From contig JAJJLU010004452.1 in NCBI GenBank assembly GCA_023807065.1, positions 1 to 12,921 on the forward strand: a stretch of DNA of 12,921 bases, in the 5' to 3' direction. Source of the DNA: Isotricha intestinalis. Its lineage: Eukaryota; Ciliophora; Litostomatea; Vestibuliferida; Isotrichidae. The notes under the pieces are model-generated. The model had not been told where the DNA came from. It made no database searches and saw nothing but the letters and a program-made list of their open reading frames with translations. How positions within the stretch are numbered: position 1 is the first letter of the stretch; each line of letters starts with the position of its first letter. A program made the translations under genes and the position numbers. Of the stretch, positions 1 to 8,718 are shown piece after piece.

Positions 1-1059
1 ATTTATTTATTTTTATTTTTTAAATATATTTTAAGTATATAAAAATATATTCAAAGATTAACTAATTATTAAATGAGGTACTTTATATTTTTGAATAATT
101 CATTTTATATATTTATTTATTTTAAATAATAAATCATTAATATTTGATTTTATATTATGGCTATTATCTGATTTTTTGCCTCATCCAGAAAATAATTATT
201 ATTTGCCTATTATCTTCCTTATTTTTCTTTTTATTTTCACTAATTTCTTTTTTTTGATATTTTCAAATATCATCTTCATATTTCTTCTTCTTTAGAAATT
301 TCACTTCAATGATCTTAGACATTCTTTACATTTTTTATAAAGAAAGAGTATTTTTGCAATTACTACTTTTTGTTTATGTGTTATCTTTTATTTATATACA
401 ATAATCTTTATAAATTTAATTAAATATTATGGATAATATTAAAAAATAAATAAAACAAAATTGGGATTTGTGCCAAATCTCTATCTATTTAAAATTATAT
501 TTAATCATTATTGTAATCAAAAATATTTTTAAATAAACATTGATAATATATGTGTTGTTTTTAAATGTAATGAAATAATTTCTGAATTTTCTGTTAATAA
601 GTGTAATTTTATTTTAATTTTTCTTCAAAATTTTTTCAAAATAAATTATATTTTTTTCTTATTAGCCTTTAAATTTATTTTGATATTTTTTATTTCATTT
701 AATTTTTCCTTCTAAATTTAGTTTTCTTTAATCTTCTATATGTATATTATTTTTATTTTCATTTTATATTTTCATTTTAATTTAATTTATTTTAAAATTT
801 TTTGAAATAATTTTTTTTCAAAAAAAATAATTTATCAAATGAATTATTCATATAAATATTTTTAAATTGAATCAATTTTATATTATAGTAGTTTTCATTA
901 AATTTAATTTTATTGATATATCAAAATATTCTTTGGTAATTACTTATTTGATTATAAAAATTCTTTTTACTATTGTGTTTTGGATAAAAAAAGAAATAAT
1001 TTGTGTTGAGAATGAATTATATTTTAATCATATTTGATAATTAATTAAATTTTATAAAT
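1..1059. other. Gene-poor AT-rich leader region
   Basis: No convincing gene, tRNA or rRNA is visible. The stretch is almost all A/T homopolymer runs with stops in every frame. The codon just upstream of the 1060 start region is TAA (1042-1044), so the next gene does not extend into this region without an intron. The only coding-like patch is a purine-rich minus-strand stretch at 164-322, broken by an in-frame TGA; it is discussed in the findings. A 6-bp hairpin at 465-479 is no better than chance. The right end presumably carries the promoter and 5' UTR of the 1060 gene. Confidence 0.6.
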
Positions 1060-2553
1060 ATGAAAATTAATCTTAAAAAAATCAATCTACCATCTAATAA
1101 TTCAAGAAATTTTATAAGGCTTAATTCAAAAGATTCTTCTATTGTTTTGAGTAGAAATTTAAAAAATGAATCTTTAAATGATAATACATTTTCTTTGAAA
1201 ATTTATGATTCTAATAATAGTAAATGTAATATCAATCATAAACCAAACAATTTATTTGAGAAAATTTATGTGAATAAAATGAATAATGAAATAAATAGTA
1301 AGAATCAATTTTCTTCAATTTCAACTACAATTGAAGATAAAATTAAAAAAAAATCTGTAAAAAATACTATTTCTTTTGATGATAAAAATTTTATTAATAA
1401 AAAAGATAGAGTCAAATTAAAAGATTTTAGTACTTTACAAAAAAATAATATTAAAAGAAAAAAACCTTATAGAAGTTCTGCTTCCTTTGAAAGTTTTTTA
1501 AATCAAGAAAAAAAATTGACTATTAAATCAAAGAATAAATCTTCTAAATTTAGAAAAGTAAATTATACATTAAAAGATTTAATTGAATTTGAACCTTATC
1601 ATTTACTAAATAAAGGTGTTAAAGATTCAATAAAAATATATACTGAAAAAAATGAAAAATTTAAATATCCAAATATTAGAAGAAATGTTAAAACAGCAAG
1701 TGGAAATTCTTTAAGCGTTTTAAAAACGAATTCAATTTTTGTAAATAAAAATACCAACAATATTCTTTTAATAAAAAGATTAATGAAAGTCAAAAATAAA
1801 ACTTATCCAGAATTAGAATATTTAATTAAGTGGGTAGGAATATATCATTTATGGGATAAACATGTATTAATAATTAATTGCTTATTGGAAAATTTTTTTA
1901 ATTATAAATGGTTTATTGATGAAAATAAATATTTGTCTTATGATAAATTCACTGAATTTTTAAATACTATTTTGAAAGAATCTTCAATTGAAATTGATTA
2001 TAGTTGTTTTTTAGAAGATATTTATCTTCTTTTTTCATTTAATAAAAAAACAACTAATATTAAAAAATTATATTCAACTTTTGTAATTACTCATAATAAT
2101 ATTTTATATAAAGATAAAATTGATTTTCTATGTAATATTTGGGAAAATAAAAACAGTGATGAGATTAATATTAAAATCTTACTTTTCTATATAAAAAATA
2201 ATCTTAAGTTAAAATCTGATTATCAAAAAATTAGTTTATATTTTAATCAAAACTATAAAATTGATAGTAATCTTACCAAAAAACAAATCTATAATTTATT
2301 TGTTTCAGATAAGAAATTACGTTTTTATTTTGAAAGAAATTGTCAAATAAATTATGAGAAAATAAATAAATTATTTCATGAAATGATCACAGAGTTTTTT
2401 TTAAAAAAATTGAATAATTTTGATACAAAAATTCATCATTATGAAACTCAAATCGAATGCCCAAAAGAAATTGATAATTTAGAAAAATTCCTTGAAATAA
2501 TTGATAATAAACTTGAAACAAAAAAAAGTTTAAAAACAATATTGAATGAATAA
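1060..2553 (+). CDS. Hypothetical protein with degenerate EF-hand-like region (497 aa)
   Basis: Single-exon reading frame, ATG start, TAA stop, in-frame TAA 16 bp upstream of the ATG. Residues 1-170 are a basic Asn/Ser/Lys-rich, probably disordered segment. Residues 170-450 are more complex and hydrophobic and look folded, with a Trp-containing helix (LIKWVGIYHLW, 255-265). Two segments (about 318-345 and 351-380) follow the helix-loop-helix spacing of EF-hands in calcineurin-B/calmodulin-like proteins. The second, KIDFLCNIWENKNSDEINI, aligns with the family pattern of helix, loop and Ile at loop position 8. The acidic Ca2+ ligands at loop positions 1, 3, 5 and 12 are mostly missing, so calcium binding is unlikely. 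All four Trp codons are TGG. No signal peptide or membrane segment is seen. The gene is certain as an ORF; the EF-hand relationship is inference and function is unknown. Confidence 0.8.
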   Translation: MKINLKKINLPSNNSRNFIRLNSKDSSIVLSRNLKNESLNDNTFSLKIYDSNNSKCNINHKPNNLFEKIYVNKMNNEINSKNQFSSISTTIEDKIKKKSVKNTISFDDKNFINKKDRVKLKDFSTLQKNNIKRKKPYRSSASFESFLNQEKKLTIKSKNKSSKFRKVNYTLKDLIEFEPYHLLNKGVKDSIKIYTEKNEKFKYPNIRRNVKTASGNSLSVLKTNSIFVNKNTNNILLIKRLMKVKNKTYPELEYLIKWVGIYHLWDKHVLIINCLLENFFNYKWFIDENKYLSYDKFTEFLNTILKESSIEIDYSCFLEDIYLLFSFNKKTTNIKKLYSTFVITHNNILYKDKIDFLCNIWENKNSDEINIKILLFYIKNNLKLKSDYQKISLYFNQNYKIDSNLTKKQIYNLFVSDKKLRFYFERNCQINYEKINKLFHEMITEFFLKKLNNFDTKIHHYETQIECPKEIDNLEKFLEIIDNKLETKKSLKTILNE

Positions 2554-2952
2554 TTTTTTTGAAAGTGAAAAATTAAATTATAAAATTTTTTAAATGTTTG
2601 TATATGGAAAAAATAATATTATTAAATATTAATTTTTTTTATAATTGATAAAAAATAATAAATTAATTTTTTCTCTTTAAAGTTTTTTTCCAAATTCTTT
2701 ATATGTTAGAGATCAAATATTTTAATCAATAATTCAAAAATTAATCAAAGAATCTTTTTTTTGATATATCTATTGATTATTTATATCAAAATTATATTTT
2801 TTAGTTATTTTTATAGGGATATAATTATTATTTTTGATGTTCTGGTTTTTTTTTTTGTTATATTTTAATTCTAACCAATTTTAATACTTTAATATAAGTT
2901 TTATTTATAAAAAAAATAATTTTGTAATTTTCAAGTTAAAAATAATTGTTGA
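2554..2952. other. Intergenic spacer between two same-strand genes
   Basis: A 399-bp spacer between the TAA of the upstream gene and the ATG of the downstream gene. It is A/T-rich with T runs and stops in all frames. No coding-like island, RNA gene or repeat stands out. It must hold the 3' end of the upstream transcript and the promoter of the downstream one, but no specific signal can be assigned. Confidence 0.6.
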
Positions 2953-4407
2953 ATGTCTGGTAATAATAGCAAAGAAAAAATATTTATTTCTAGAAATAAA
3001 AAAAATGTATCTAGTAATAGCATTAAATCCCTTGATAATGATATAAGATTAAGAACTATTTTTAATTCCTTCTTCTCAAATAATTCAAATGATGATTATT
3101 CATTATCAAGTCCACATTGTTTATCTAAAATAAGTTCAAAAAAAAATGAAATTTTCCAAAGGATATATAAAAGAAGAAAATTAGTAAATTCTTTATTTAG
3201 TGTTAAAAATTCAATTTTTTCAAAAGCAACATCAGAAAAACCAATATCATTAAAGTATTTTGAATTTGGTTTAAAAAAAGTGTTTTTTGGTCCTGATGGT
3301 TTAATAACAAATAAATTTGGGTATTTAAAACAAGCTTATAAAAGAAAAAGAAAAACAAATATTGGATTGGATACAAGAATATTTACAGGTTGTTTAGATT
3401 ATTTAGATTTAAAGAATAAAAAAAGTTCAACAAATAGATTAGATGAATTTGCAAGAAATTATATGAAAAGAAGTGCAAACTTTGCAGTTGCAGAAGGACA
3501 AAATGATATCATTCATGCAAAAATTGCTTCAAAATTATCAGAAAAAAAAAATAGTAATTTTTCTAAGATAAATGCTAATACAACAAGTTCTTCATATATA
3601 ATTAATAAAATGAAATCAAAAACAATTAGAAAACAAATGTCTAATTTATCACATGATAATATGTATAGTGAATTTATATTATATAAACCTAATTCTCCTT
3701 ATAATTCATCCAAAAAATATAAGTCAAAAAAGGCAAAATTAAATTCAAAATTAAAATTAAATAATTTGGTTAGTTCTAAAAGAAAATGCTGTACTCCTAC
3801 ACATTCTAAAATATTATCTAAAGTTACTAATCCATCCCATTATAATAGTGTTGATTTTCACATTAATATAAAAAAGCCGATTAATCATAATTCAATCAGA
3901 AATTCAAAAAAAGAATTAAATTCAAAGATTAAATTAATTGAAAATGATTTATTATCTGTTGAAAATAAAATGAATTTATATAAAGAGGATTCAAATCCAA
4001 AAATAAAAAAAATTGAAGAAAAAAATTCTAAACATAATATAATAAAAAAAAATGTTGAATTAATAACAAACATTAAAATAGTTGATGAAAAATCAAAAAG
4101 AAAAGCTAAATTTCTTTTAAAAAATAGTATTCAAGGACCTAAAGCTAATATATATAAATCATCTATTTTTAGATTTACAGAAGGAATCAGTAAAATTAAT
4201 TCTGATGCTGCTTTTAAATTTGGTAAAGAAATTAATAACAATTATTCTAATGAAGTAAAAGAAGAAGATTTTATTAATTTAAAAGAAAATTTTTACCCTA
4301 AAAAAAATTATTTTAATGAAAAATTAAGGAAAAATTGCTTTGAAAATAATGAAAAGTTGAAAAATATGTTAGTTAGATTAAAAAAAAAGAAAAAAATAAC
4401 TGAATAA
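2953..4407 (+). CDS. Hypothetical basic protein, unrecognised (484 aa)
   Basis: Single-exon frame from ATG at 2953 to TAA at 4405-4407. I do not recognise the family. Most of the chain is Lys/Ser/Asn-rich and likely disordered, but residues about 95-195 are much less repetitive. They contain KYFEFGLKKVFFGPDGLI (101-118), an aromatic/basic stretch to about 150 (TGCLDYLDL at 145-153), and a helix-like segment DEFARNYMKRSANFAVAEGQ (164-183). This is the best candidate for a conserved domain. Residues 310-375 are Lys/Glu-rich and could form a short coiled coil. The C-terminus (about 465-484) is strongly basic. No signal peptide, membrane helix or catalytic motif is evident. It converges on the 4503-5321 gene with a 95-bp gap. 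The gene call is firm; the function is unknown. Confidence 0.8.
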   Translation: MSGNNSKEKIFISRNKKNVSSNSIKSLDNDIRLRTIFNSFFSNNSNDDYSLSSPHCLSKISSKKNEIFQRIYKRRKLVNSLFSVKNSIFSKATSEKPISLKYFEFGLKKVFFGPDGLITNKFGYLKQAYKRKRKTNIGLDTRIFTGCLDYLDLKNKKSSTNRLDEFARNYMKRSANFAVAEGQNDIIHAKIASKLSEKKNSNFSKINANTTSSSYIINKMKSKTIRKQMSNLSHDNMYSEFILYKPNSPYNSSKKYKSKKAKLNSKLKLNNLVSSKRKCCTPTHSKILSKVTNPSHYNSVDFHINIKKPINHNSIRNSKKELNSKIKLIENDLLSVENKMNLYKEDSNPKIKKIEEKNSKHNIIKKNVELITNIKIVDEKSKRKAKFLLKNSIQGPKANIYKSSIFRFTEGISKINSDAAFKFGKEINNNYSNEVKEEDFINLKENFYPKKNYFNEKLRKNCFENNEKLKNMLVRLKKKKKITE

Positions 4408-4502
4408 GTTATTTAATTTTTATGCTTTAAGAAAAATAAATATATCTAATTAAACTTTAATTATAAAAGTTATTTATATAAACAGTATATATTTGTAATA
4501 AG
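4408..4502. terminator. Short convergent 3' spacer
   Basis: Only 95 bp separate the stop codons of two convergent genes, so both transcripts must end here or overlap. An AATAAA hexamer lies at about 4435-4440 on the + strand, but such hexamers are common by chance in this AT-rich DNA. The assignment as the 3' end region rests on gene layout, not on a recognised signal. Confidence 0.35.
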
Positions 4503-5321
4503 TTATTTTTGAAATAATTTAATTGTTGAAATTTTAGGACATGTTCTATTATTTTTATAAATTGTATTTAAATAATGTTCTTTTTGATAATTTTTTTTTA
4601 TCTTTGCAATCATAGTATTATTCATTGTTTTTAAAATTTGAGAAATTATATTATTCTTTTCTTTTTTATGTGTTTTTATCTTTTCATTTGATTTTGATTT
4701 AATATTAAGAGTTTTAGTAGATTTTGATAATACTGATTTTTGGTTTTGAATATTAATTGTTGAATAGTATTGATTCAATAAACTATGTTCTATTCTATTT
4801 CTTGATCTTGAAATATTTAACTTCTTATATTTATTATTTGTATTTTCAATTTTTTTTGTTTTTTGAAGATTATTCTTAAGATTTTTGTTTTTATCATTTG
4901 AAAATAAATTTTCTAATAAATTATTTTTATCACTATTCATTATTTTCTGTTTATTTATTATATATTTTTTATCGCTACTTTTTTTTAATCCTTCATTTAA
5001 ATTATTTAAAATTCTTTTACCTTCAATTAATAATAAATCATCATATAAACTATCATTATTCATTTTATTATTATTTAAATTTGTATTATTATCAATTGTA
5101 AATTTACTATTTGAATTGTTAATTATTCTAATGGGAGTTTTATTTCTATCTTTTATTAAAGAAATTTGTTTTGATTGAATTCTAAAATGTTTTGAACAAT
5201 TTGATTGTATTGTAGTAATTGAAGCTGTAGATTTTGTTTGGGTTTTATTTTTAAAATAAAAACTATATGATTTATTTTTCGAAGAATTTTCTTGAAAATT
5301 TTTTTCAGGGGATTTTTTCAT
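4503..5321 (-). CDS. Hypothetical basic Asn/Lys/Ser-rich protein (272 aa)
   Basis: The first true ATG is at 5321-5319, giving 272 residues to a TAA at 4505-4503. The open frame continues four codons upstream to a TTG at 5333, which is not a likely eukaryotic start, so the shorter form is chosen. The protein is basic and low-complexity (Asn, Lys, Ser, Thr) with few hydrophobics. Short helix-like segments are DSLYDDLLLIEGKRILNNL near residues 90-108 and an Ile/Met/Lys-rich stretch near 220-250. No signal peptide, membrane helix or catalytic motif is seen. The C-terminal region contains a TCPKIS motif also seen, as SCPKIL, in the 10472-11948 protein; this may be coincidence. It lies 91 bp downstream of, and on the same strand as, the 5413-8718 gene. 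I do not recognise a family; a scaffold or cytoskeletal role would be a guess. Confidence 0.7.
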   Translation of the reverse strand: MKKSPEKNFQENSSKNKSYSFYFKNKTQTKSTASITTIQSNCSKHFRIQSKQISLIKDRNKTPIRIINNSNSKFTIDNNTNLNNNKMNNDSLYDDLLLIEGKRILNNLNEGLKKSSDKKYIINKQKIMNSDKNNLLENLFSNDKNKNLKNNLQKTKKIENTNNKYKKLNISRSRNRIEHSLLNQYYSTINIQNQKSVLSKSTKTLNIKSKSNEKIKTHKKEKNNIISQILKTMNNTMIAKIKKNYQKEHYLNTIYKNNRTCPKISTIKLFQK

Positions 5322-5412
5322 CAATTTATTCAATTTATGAAAAATAAATTTAATAAAAAAATTGTAAATATATTAAATTTAAAATAATTAAAAAAATTAA
5401 TTTTAATTTTTT

Positions 5413-8400
5413 TTATTCATCCTCTTCATCTTTAGGATTTAAAACTCCTTTATCAGCATCATCTTCTTCTTTTTCGACATAATTAACGTTTTCTTCAGAA
5501 TTATTTTTTATTTCTTCATCATTATTTTCATTATTTTCTTCATAATTATTATTTTCTTCTTCTTTATTTTCATTATTTTCTTCTTCATTATTTTCATTAT
5601 TTTCTTCATAATTATTTTCATTATTTTCTTCATAATTATTATTTTCTTCTTCATTATTAAACTTTTCTTCTTCTTTATTATCATCATTTTCTTCTTCTTT
5701 ATTTTCATCATTTTCTTCTTCTTTATTTTCATTTTCATTATTATTTGAATTTATTTCTTCTTGATTTTTATTTAATTCTTCTTGAGCTTGTTTCACTTCA
5801 TTTTCTAATTTATAATATTCTTGTTTTTTCTCAAGAAGTGGTTCAATTTCCTTTTGTAATTCTTCTTTTTCTGATGTTAATTTTTCATTAATTTTTGTTA
5901 ATTCTTCTAATTTATTTTCATATTCTTCTTTTTCTTTTTCAAATTCTTCTTCTTTTTGTTTTTCATCAATTCTTGAAGATTCATTTTTTTCTTTATTTTC
6001 TGCATTTTCTCTATCAATTTCTTCTTGTTCTTTTTTTTTTCTTTCTTCAACTTCACTCAGAAATTTATTTAAATCTTCAATTTTTTCATTTAATATATTT
6101 TTACTTTCTTCATTTTCTTTTTGAAGAACTTCTAATTGTTTATTTAATTCATTTACATTCTCTTCTAAATTTATTTTTTCATTCTCAATTTCTTTTTCTT
6201 TTTGAATTAAAACTTCACAATCTTGATTGTATTTATTTGATTCTTCATTTAATTTATTTTGATTTTCTTGATTCATTTTTTTTTTAATATCTAATTCTTC
6301 TTCTTTTTCTTTTATTTTTTCATTCATTTCTTTTATTTTTTTTTCATTTTCCTTTGGAATTTTTGATTTTCTTTCTAATTCTGGAAATTCTTTTTCATAC
6401 TCATTTATTTGATTTTTATATTTTTGATTTACTTCATTTAATTCTTTTATTTTTTTAGACAGTTTAACTTTTTTATCATTATAAAATTTTGTATCTTTTT
6501 TATTTTTTTCTTTTTTTTTTATTATATCTTCTTTTTTTTTCATACATTCCTTATAGTCTTTATTTTGTAAATTTTCACTTAATTCTTTCTCTTCATTTTT
6601 TTTTTCATCATTATTATTTTTAAAATCTTGAAATATTTTATTTTGTTCTTCAACATTTTTCTTATGATTTTCATTTCTTCCTTTAATTTTTTCATTTAAA
6701 TTTTTATATTTTTCTATTTTTTTTTCTAATTCTTCTATTTTTTTCGAATATTTTTTTACTGAAATAGAATATTTATAACATTTTTCTTCAAGTTCATTTT
6801 TTAATAATTCTTCATTTTGAATTTCAATTTCAAGTTGTTGAATTTTTTTATTTTCATCTTTTAATTCTTTTTCAGTTTGCTTTAATTTATCAGATAATTG
6901 AATAAATTCTGAAACTTTTTCTTTTTTTTTTTTTTTATTTAAATCTGAATTTAATTTCTTTTGAATTTTTTTATATTGAAATAATTGCTTTTTCAAAACC
7001 TTTATTTTTTGACTATCTTCTTCTTTTTTTACTTTTTCTTTTTCTTTTTTTTTTTCTTTTTCTTCTTCTTCATTCATTTTAGAATTTTCATTTTCTTCTT
7101 CTTCTTCATTTCCTTCTTCTTCAATTTCATTATCATTTTCTGGTTTTTGTGGTTTTGATTTTTGTTGTTTAATACTTTTTTTCTTTTTATTTTTAATTTG
7201 TTTTTTTTCTAATTTATCTTCTTTATTATTATTATCATTATCCTCATTTATTTTTTCTTTATTTTCAAGTTTTTCATTTTCATCAATATTTTCATTATCT
7301 TTATTTTCTTCATTATCATTTTTTTCTTTTTCATTATTTTCAATACTTTCATTATTTTCATTATTTTCATTATTTTCATTATTTTCATTATTTTCATTAT
7401 TTTCAATACTTTCATTATTTTCATTTTCTTTATTATTTACTTCTTTATTATTTTCATTATTATTTTCTTCATTATCATTATTTTCTTCATTATTATTTTC
7501 TTCTTCAAAATTTTCATTTTCTTCTTCATTTTCTTCTTCATTTTCAACTTCAATTTTTTTTTTTCCTTCTTCAATTCCTAAAAGTACTTCCATAATTTTT
7601 TTAAATTTTTTTCTATCTTTCATTAATTGTCTATATTCAATTTGAAAATCATTAATTTCTTGTTTTTTTTTATTAATATTATTGGAAGTATAATAAATAT
7701 CTTGTTTAAGACCATCAATAGTTAATATATTAAAACTTTGCATTTGGCAAATATTACTATTACTTGATTGTTTTTTTAAAATAATCTTATTACCATATAC
7801 TGGTGCTAATTTAATTTTTTTTTTTTTCTTTTTTTTTTTCTTTTTTTTTTTTTCTTCTTCTAATCTTTTTTTTTCTTCTTCTTCAATTCTCCTTTTTTCT
7901 TCCTCTTCTTCTAATCTTTTTTTTTCTTCTTCTTCTTCAATTCTCCTTTTTTCTTCTTCTTCTTCTAATCTTTTTTTTTCTTCTTCTTCTTCAATTCTCC
8001 TTTTTTCTTCTTCTTCTTCTATTCTCTTCTGTTCATCTTCTTCTTCTATTTTTTTTTCATCTTCTTCTTCTATTTTTTTTTCATCTTCTTCTTCTTCCTT
8101 TTTTTCTTCTTCTTCTTCCTTTTGTTTATATTCTTCTTCTACCTCTTCCTCTTTTTCATCTTCTTGTTTTATAATTTCTTCTTGATTTCTTTCATTATCT
8201 TTTTCTTTTAATTCTTCTTTTAATCTTTCAAAATCTTCTTCCATTTTCTTCTCTTCTTCTTTTCTTTTTTCTTCTTCTTCTTCTTCTTCTTTTTTTCTTC
8301 TTTCTTCTTCTTCTTCTTCTTTTCTTCTTTCTTCTTCTTCTTCTTCTTCTTTTTTTCTTCTTTCTTCTTCTTCTTCTTCTTTTTTTCTTCTTTCTTCATC

Positions 8401-8718
8401 TTCTTCTTCTTTTCTTTCTTCTTCTTCTTTATTATGATTTGAATTATTTGAGTATGTATCTCCTTTATTATTATAAACATTATTACTCTCATTGTCTATA
8501 TTATTTTGGCTTTTATTATATTCTTTATCTTCATTATCATATTCATTATTTTCATTTTCTTTAGATTTTTCCATATTATATTCTTCTACATTATCATCTT
8601 TTTTTTCATTATTCTCTTCTTCTGTTTTATTTTCTTCTTTTTTATCATTATCGTTTTCTTGTTCATTATCATAATTATTTTCTACATCTGATATCTTATA
8701 ATCACTATCAGTTTCCAT
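5413..8718 (-). CDS. Large charged coiled-coil protein with Glu/Lys repeats (1101 aa)
   Basis: Single-exon frame, ATG at 8718-8716, TAA at 5415-5413. Layout: residues 1-95 acidic and Asn-rich; 96-300 almost pure Glu/Lys/Arg in 8-12-residue repeats, of the kind that forms long charged single alpha-helices, ending in a 12-Lys run; 301-385 a non-repetitive island (LAPVYGN, ILTIDGLKQDIYYTSNN, FQIEYRQLMKDRKKFKKIM); 386-570 acidic Asn/Glu-rich repeats; 571-985 a long heptad-bearing coiled coil; 986-1101 an acidic Asn/Glu/Tyr repeat tail. No ATPase, kinase, motor or membrane motif is seen, so this is not a myosin, kinesin or SMC protein. It is probably a filament, spacer or scaffold protein; that is inference from composition. 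Database hits to coiled-coil proteins would be unreliable. The 301-385 island is the part to search with. It is head-to-head with the GTPase gene, 32 bp apart. Confidence 0.85.
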   Translation of the reverse strand: METDSDYKISDVENNYDNEQENDNDKKEENKTEEENNEKKDDNVEEYNMEKSKENENNEYDNEDKEYNKSQNNIDNESNNVYNNKGDTYSNNSNHNKEEEERKEEEDEERRKKEEEEEERRKKEEEEEEERRKEEEEEERRKKEEEEEEEKRKEEEKKMEEDFERLKEELKEKDNERNQEEIIKQEDEKEEEVEEEYKQKEEEEEKKEEEEDEKKIEEEDEKKIEEEDEQKRIEEEEEKRRIEEEEEKKRLEEEEEKRRIEEEEEKKRLEEEEEKRRIEEEEKKRLEEEKKKKKKKKKKKKIKLAPVYGNKIILKKQSSNSNICQMQSFNILTIDGLKQDIYYTSNNINKKKQEINDFQIEYRQLMKDRKKFKKIMEVLLGIEEGKKKIEVENEEENEEENENFEEENNNEENNDNEENNNENNKEVNNKENENNESIENNENNENNENNENNENNESIENNEKEKNDNEENKDNENIDENEKLENKEKINEDNDNNNKEDKLEKKQIKNKKKKSIKQQKSKPQKPENDNEIEEEGNEEEEENENSKMNEEEEKEKKKEKEKVKKEEDSQKIKVLKKQLFQYKKIQKKLNSDLNKKKKKEKVSEFIQLSDKLKQTEKELKDENKKIQQLEIEIQNEELLKNELEEKCYKYSISVKKYSKKIEELEKKIEKYKNLNEKIKGRNENHKKNVEEQNKIFQDFKNNNDEKKNEEKELSENLQNKDYKECMKKKEDIIKKKEKNKKDTKFYNDKKVKLSKKIKELNEVNQKYKNQINEYEKEFPELERKSKIPKENEKKIKEMNEKIKEKEEELDIKKKMNQENQNKLNEESNKYNQDCEVLIQKEKEIENEKINLEENVNELNKQLEVLQKENEESKNILNEKIEDLNKFLSEVEERKKKEQEEIDRENAENKEKNESSRIDEKQKEEEFEKEKEEYENKLEELTKINEKLTSEKEELQKEIEPLLEKKQEYYKLENEVKQAQEELNKNQEEINSNNNENENKEEENDENKEEENDDNKEEEKFNNEEENNNYEENNENNYEENNENNEEENNENKEEENNNYEENNENNDEEIKNNSEENVNYVEKEEDDADKGVLNPKDEEDE
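5509..5742 (-). repeat. Asn/Glu/Tyr-rich tail repeats in coiled-coil gene
   Basis: Residues about 993-1070 consist of imperfect 7-11-residue units. First come three ENKEEEND-like units, then NYEENNENN-type units, with a second copy of ENKEEENNNYEENNENN. At DNA level these are imperfect repeats of TTC- and ATT-type triplets on the + strand. The array is in frame and acidic. It could vary in copy number between strains by slippage or unequal exchange. Confidence 0.75.
7333..7431 (-). repeat. 9-bp NEN tandem array flanked by NESIENNE copies
   Basis: Residues 430-462 are a tandem of the tripeptide NEN (9-bp unit), bounded on both sides by an identical NESIENNE (435-442 and 457-464, the second running slightly past this interval). 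The near-perfect DNA repetition points to recent expansion. It lies in the acidic linker between the unique island and the main coiled coil. Confidence 0.8.
7852..8085 (-). repeat. 27-bp repeats alternating in 54-bp higher-order units
   Basis: Residues 212-289 are 8-9-residue units. Two DEKKIEEE copies and a DEQKRIEEEE copy are followed by strict alternation of EKRRIEEEE and EKKRLEEEE types. The alternation makes an 18-residue (54-bp) higher-order period. Arg/Lys and Glu spaced i to i+4 fit a single charged alpha-helix. The 12-Lys run follows directly. Confidence 0.8.
8245..8430 (-). repeat. ERRKKEEEEE-type repeat array
   Basis: Residues 97-158 are 10-12-residue units of the type ERRKKEEEEEE, differing only in Lys/Arg count and Glu run length. 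On the + strand the array is a nearly continuous polypyrimidine tract, with 8244-8397 having no purine at all. It encodes the first half of the predicted charged helix. Confidence 0.8.

Noticed and set aside
465..479. GATTTG/CAAATC hairpin with a 3-nt loop
   Set aside because: A 6-bp stem is expected by chance at this length, with no T-run, conserved partner or RNA gene context.
5322..5333. Upstream TTG start for the 4503-5321 gene adding four residues
   Set aside because: A TTG start is not expected for a nuclear eukaryotic gene, and an ATG follows four codons later in frame.
5895..6287. Open frame on the + strand opposite the coiled-coil gene, very rich in Leu and Phe
   Set aside because: It is the antisense shadow of Glu/Lys codons (TTC/TTT/CTT). 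The membrane-like look is an artefact of composition.
7300..8430. CRISPR or satellite-like array
   Set aside because: The repeats are in-frame codon repeats of one long protein-coding gene, with no spacers.
5413..8718. Myosin, kinesin or SMC identity for the coiled-coil protein
   Set aside because: There is no P-loop, Walker B, ABC signature or motor motif. Similarity would come only from coiled-coil composition.
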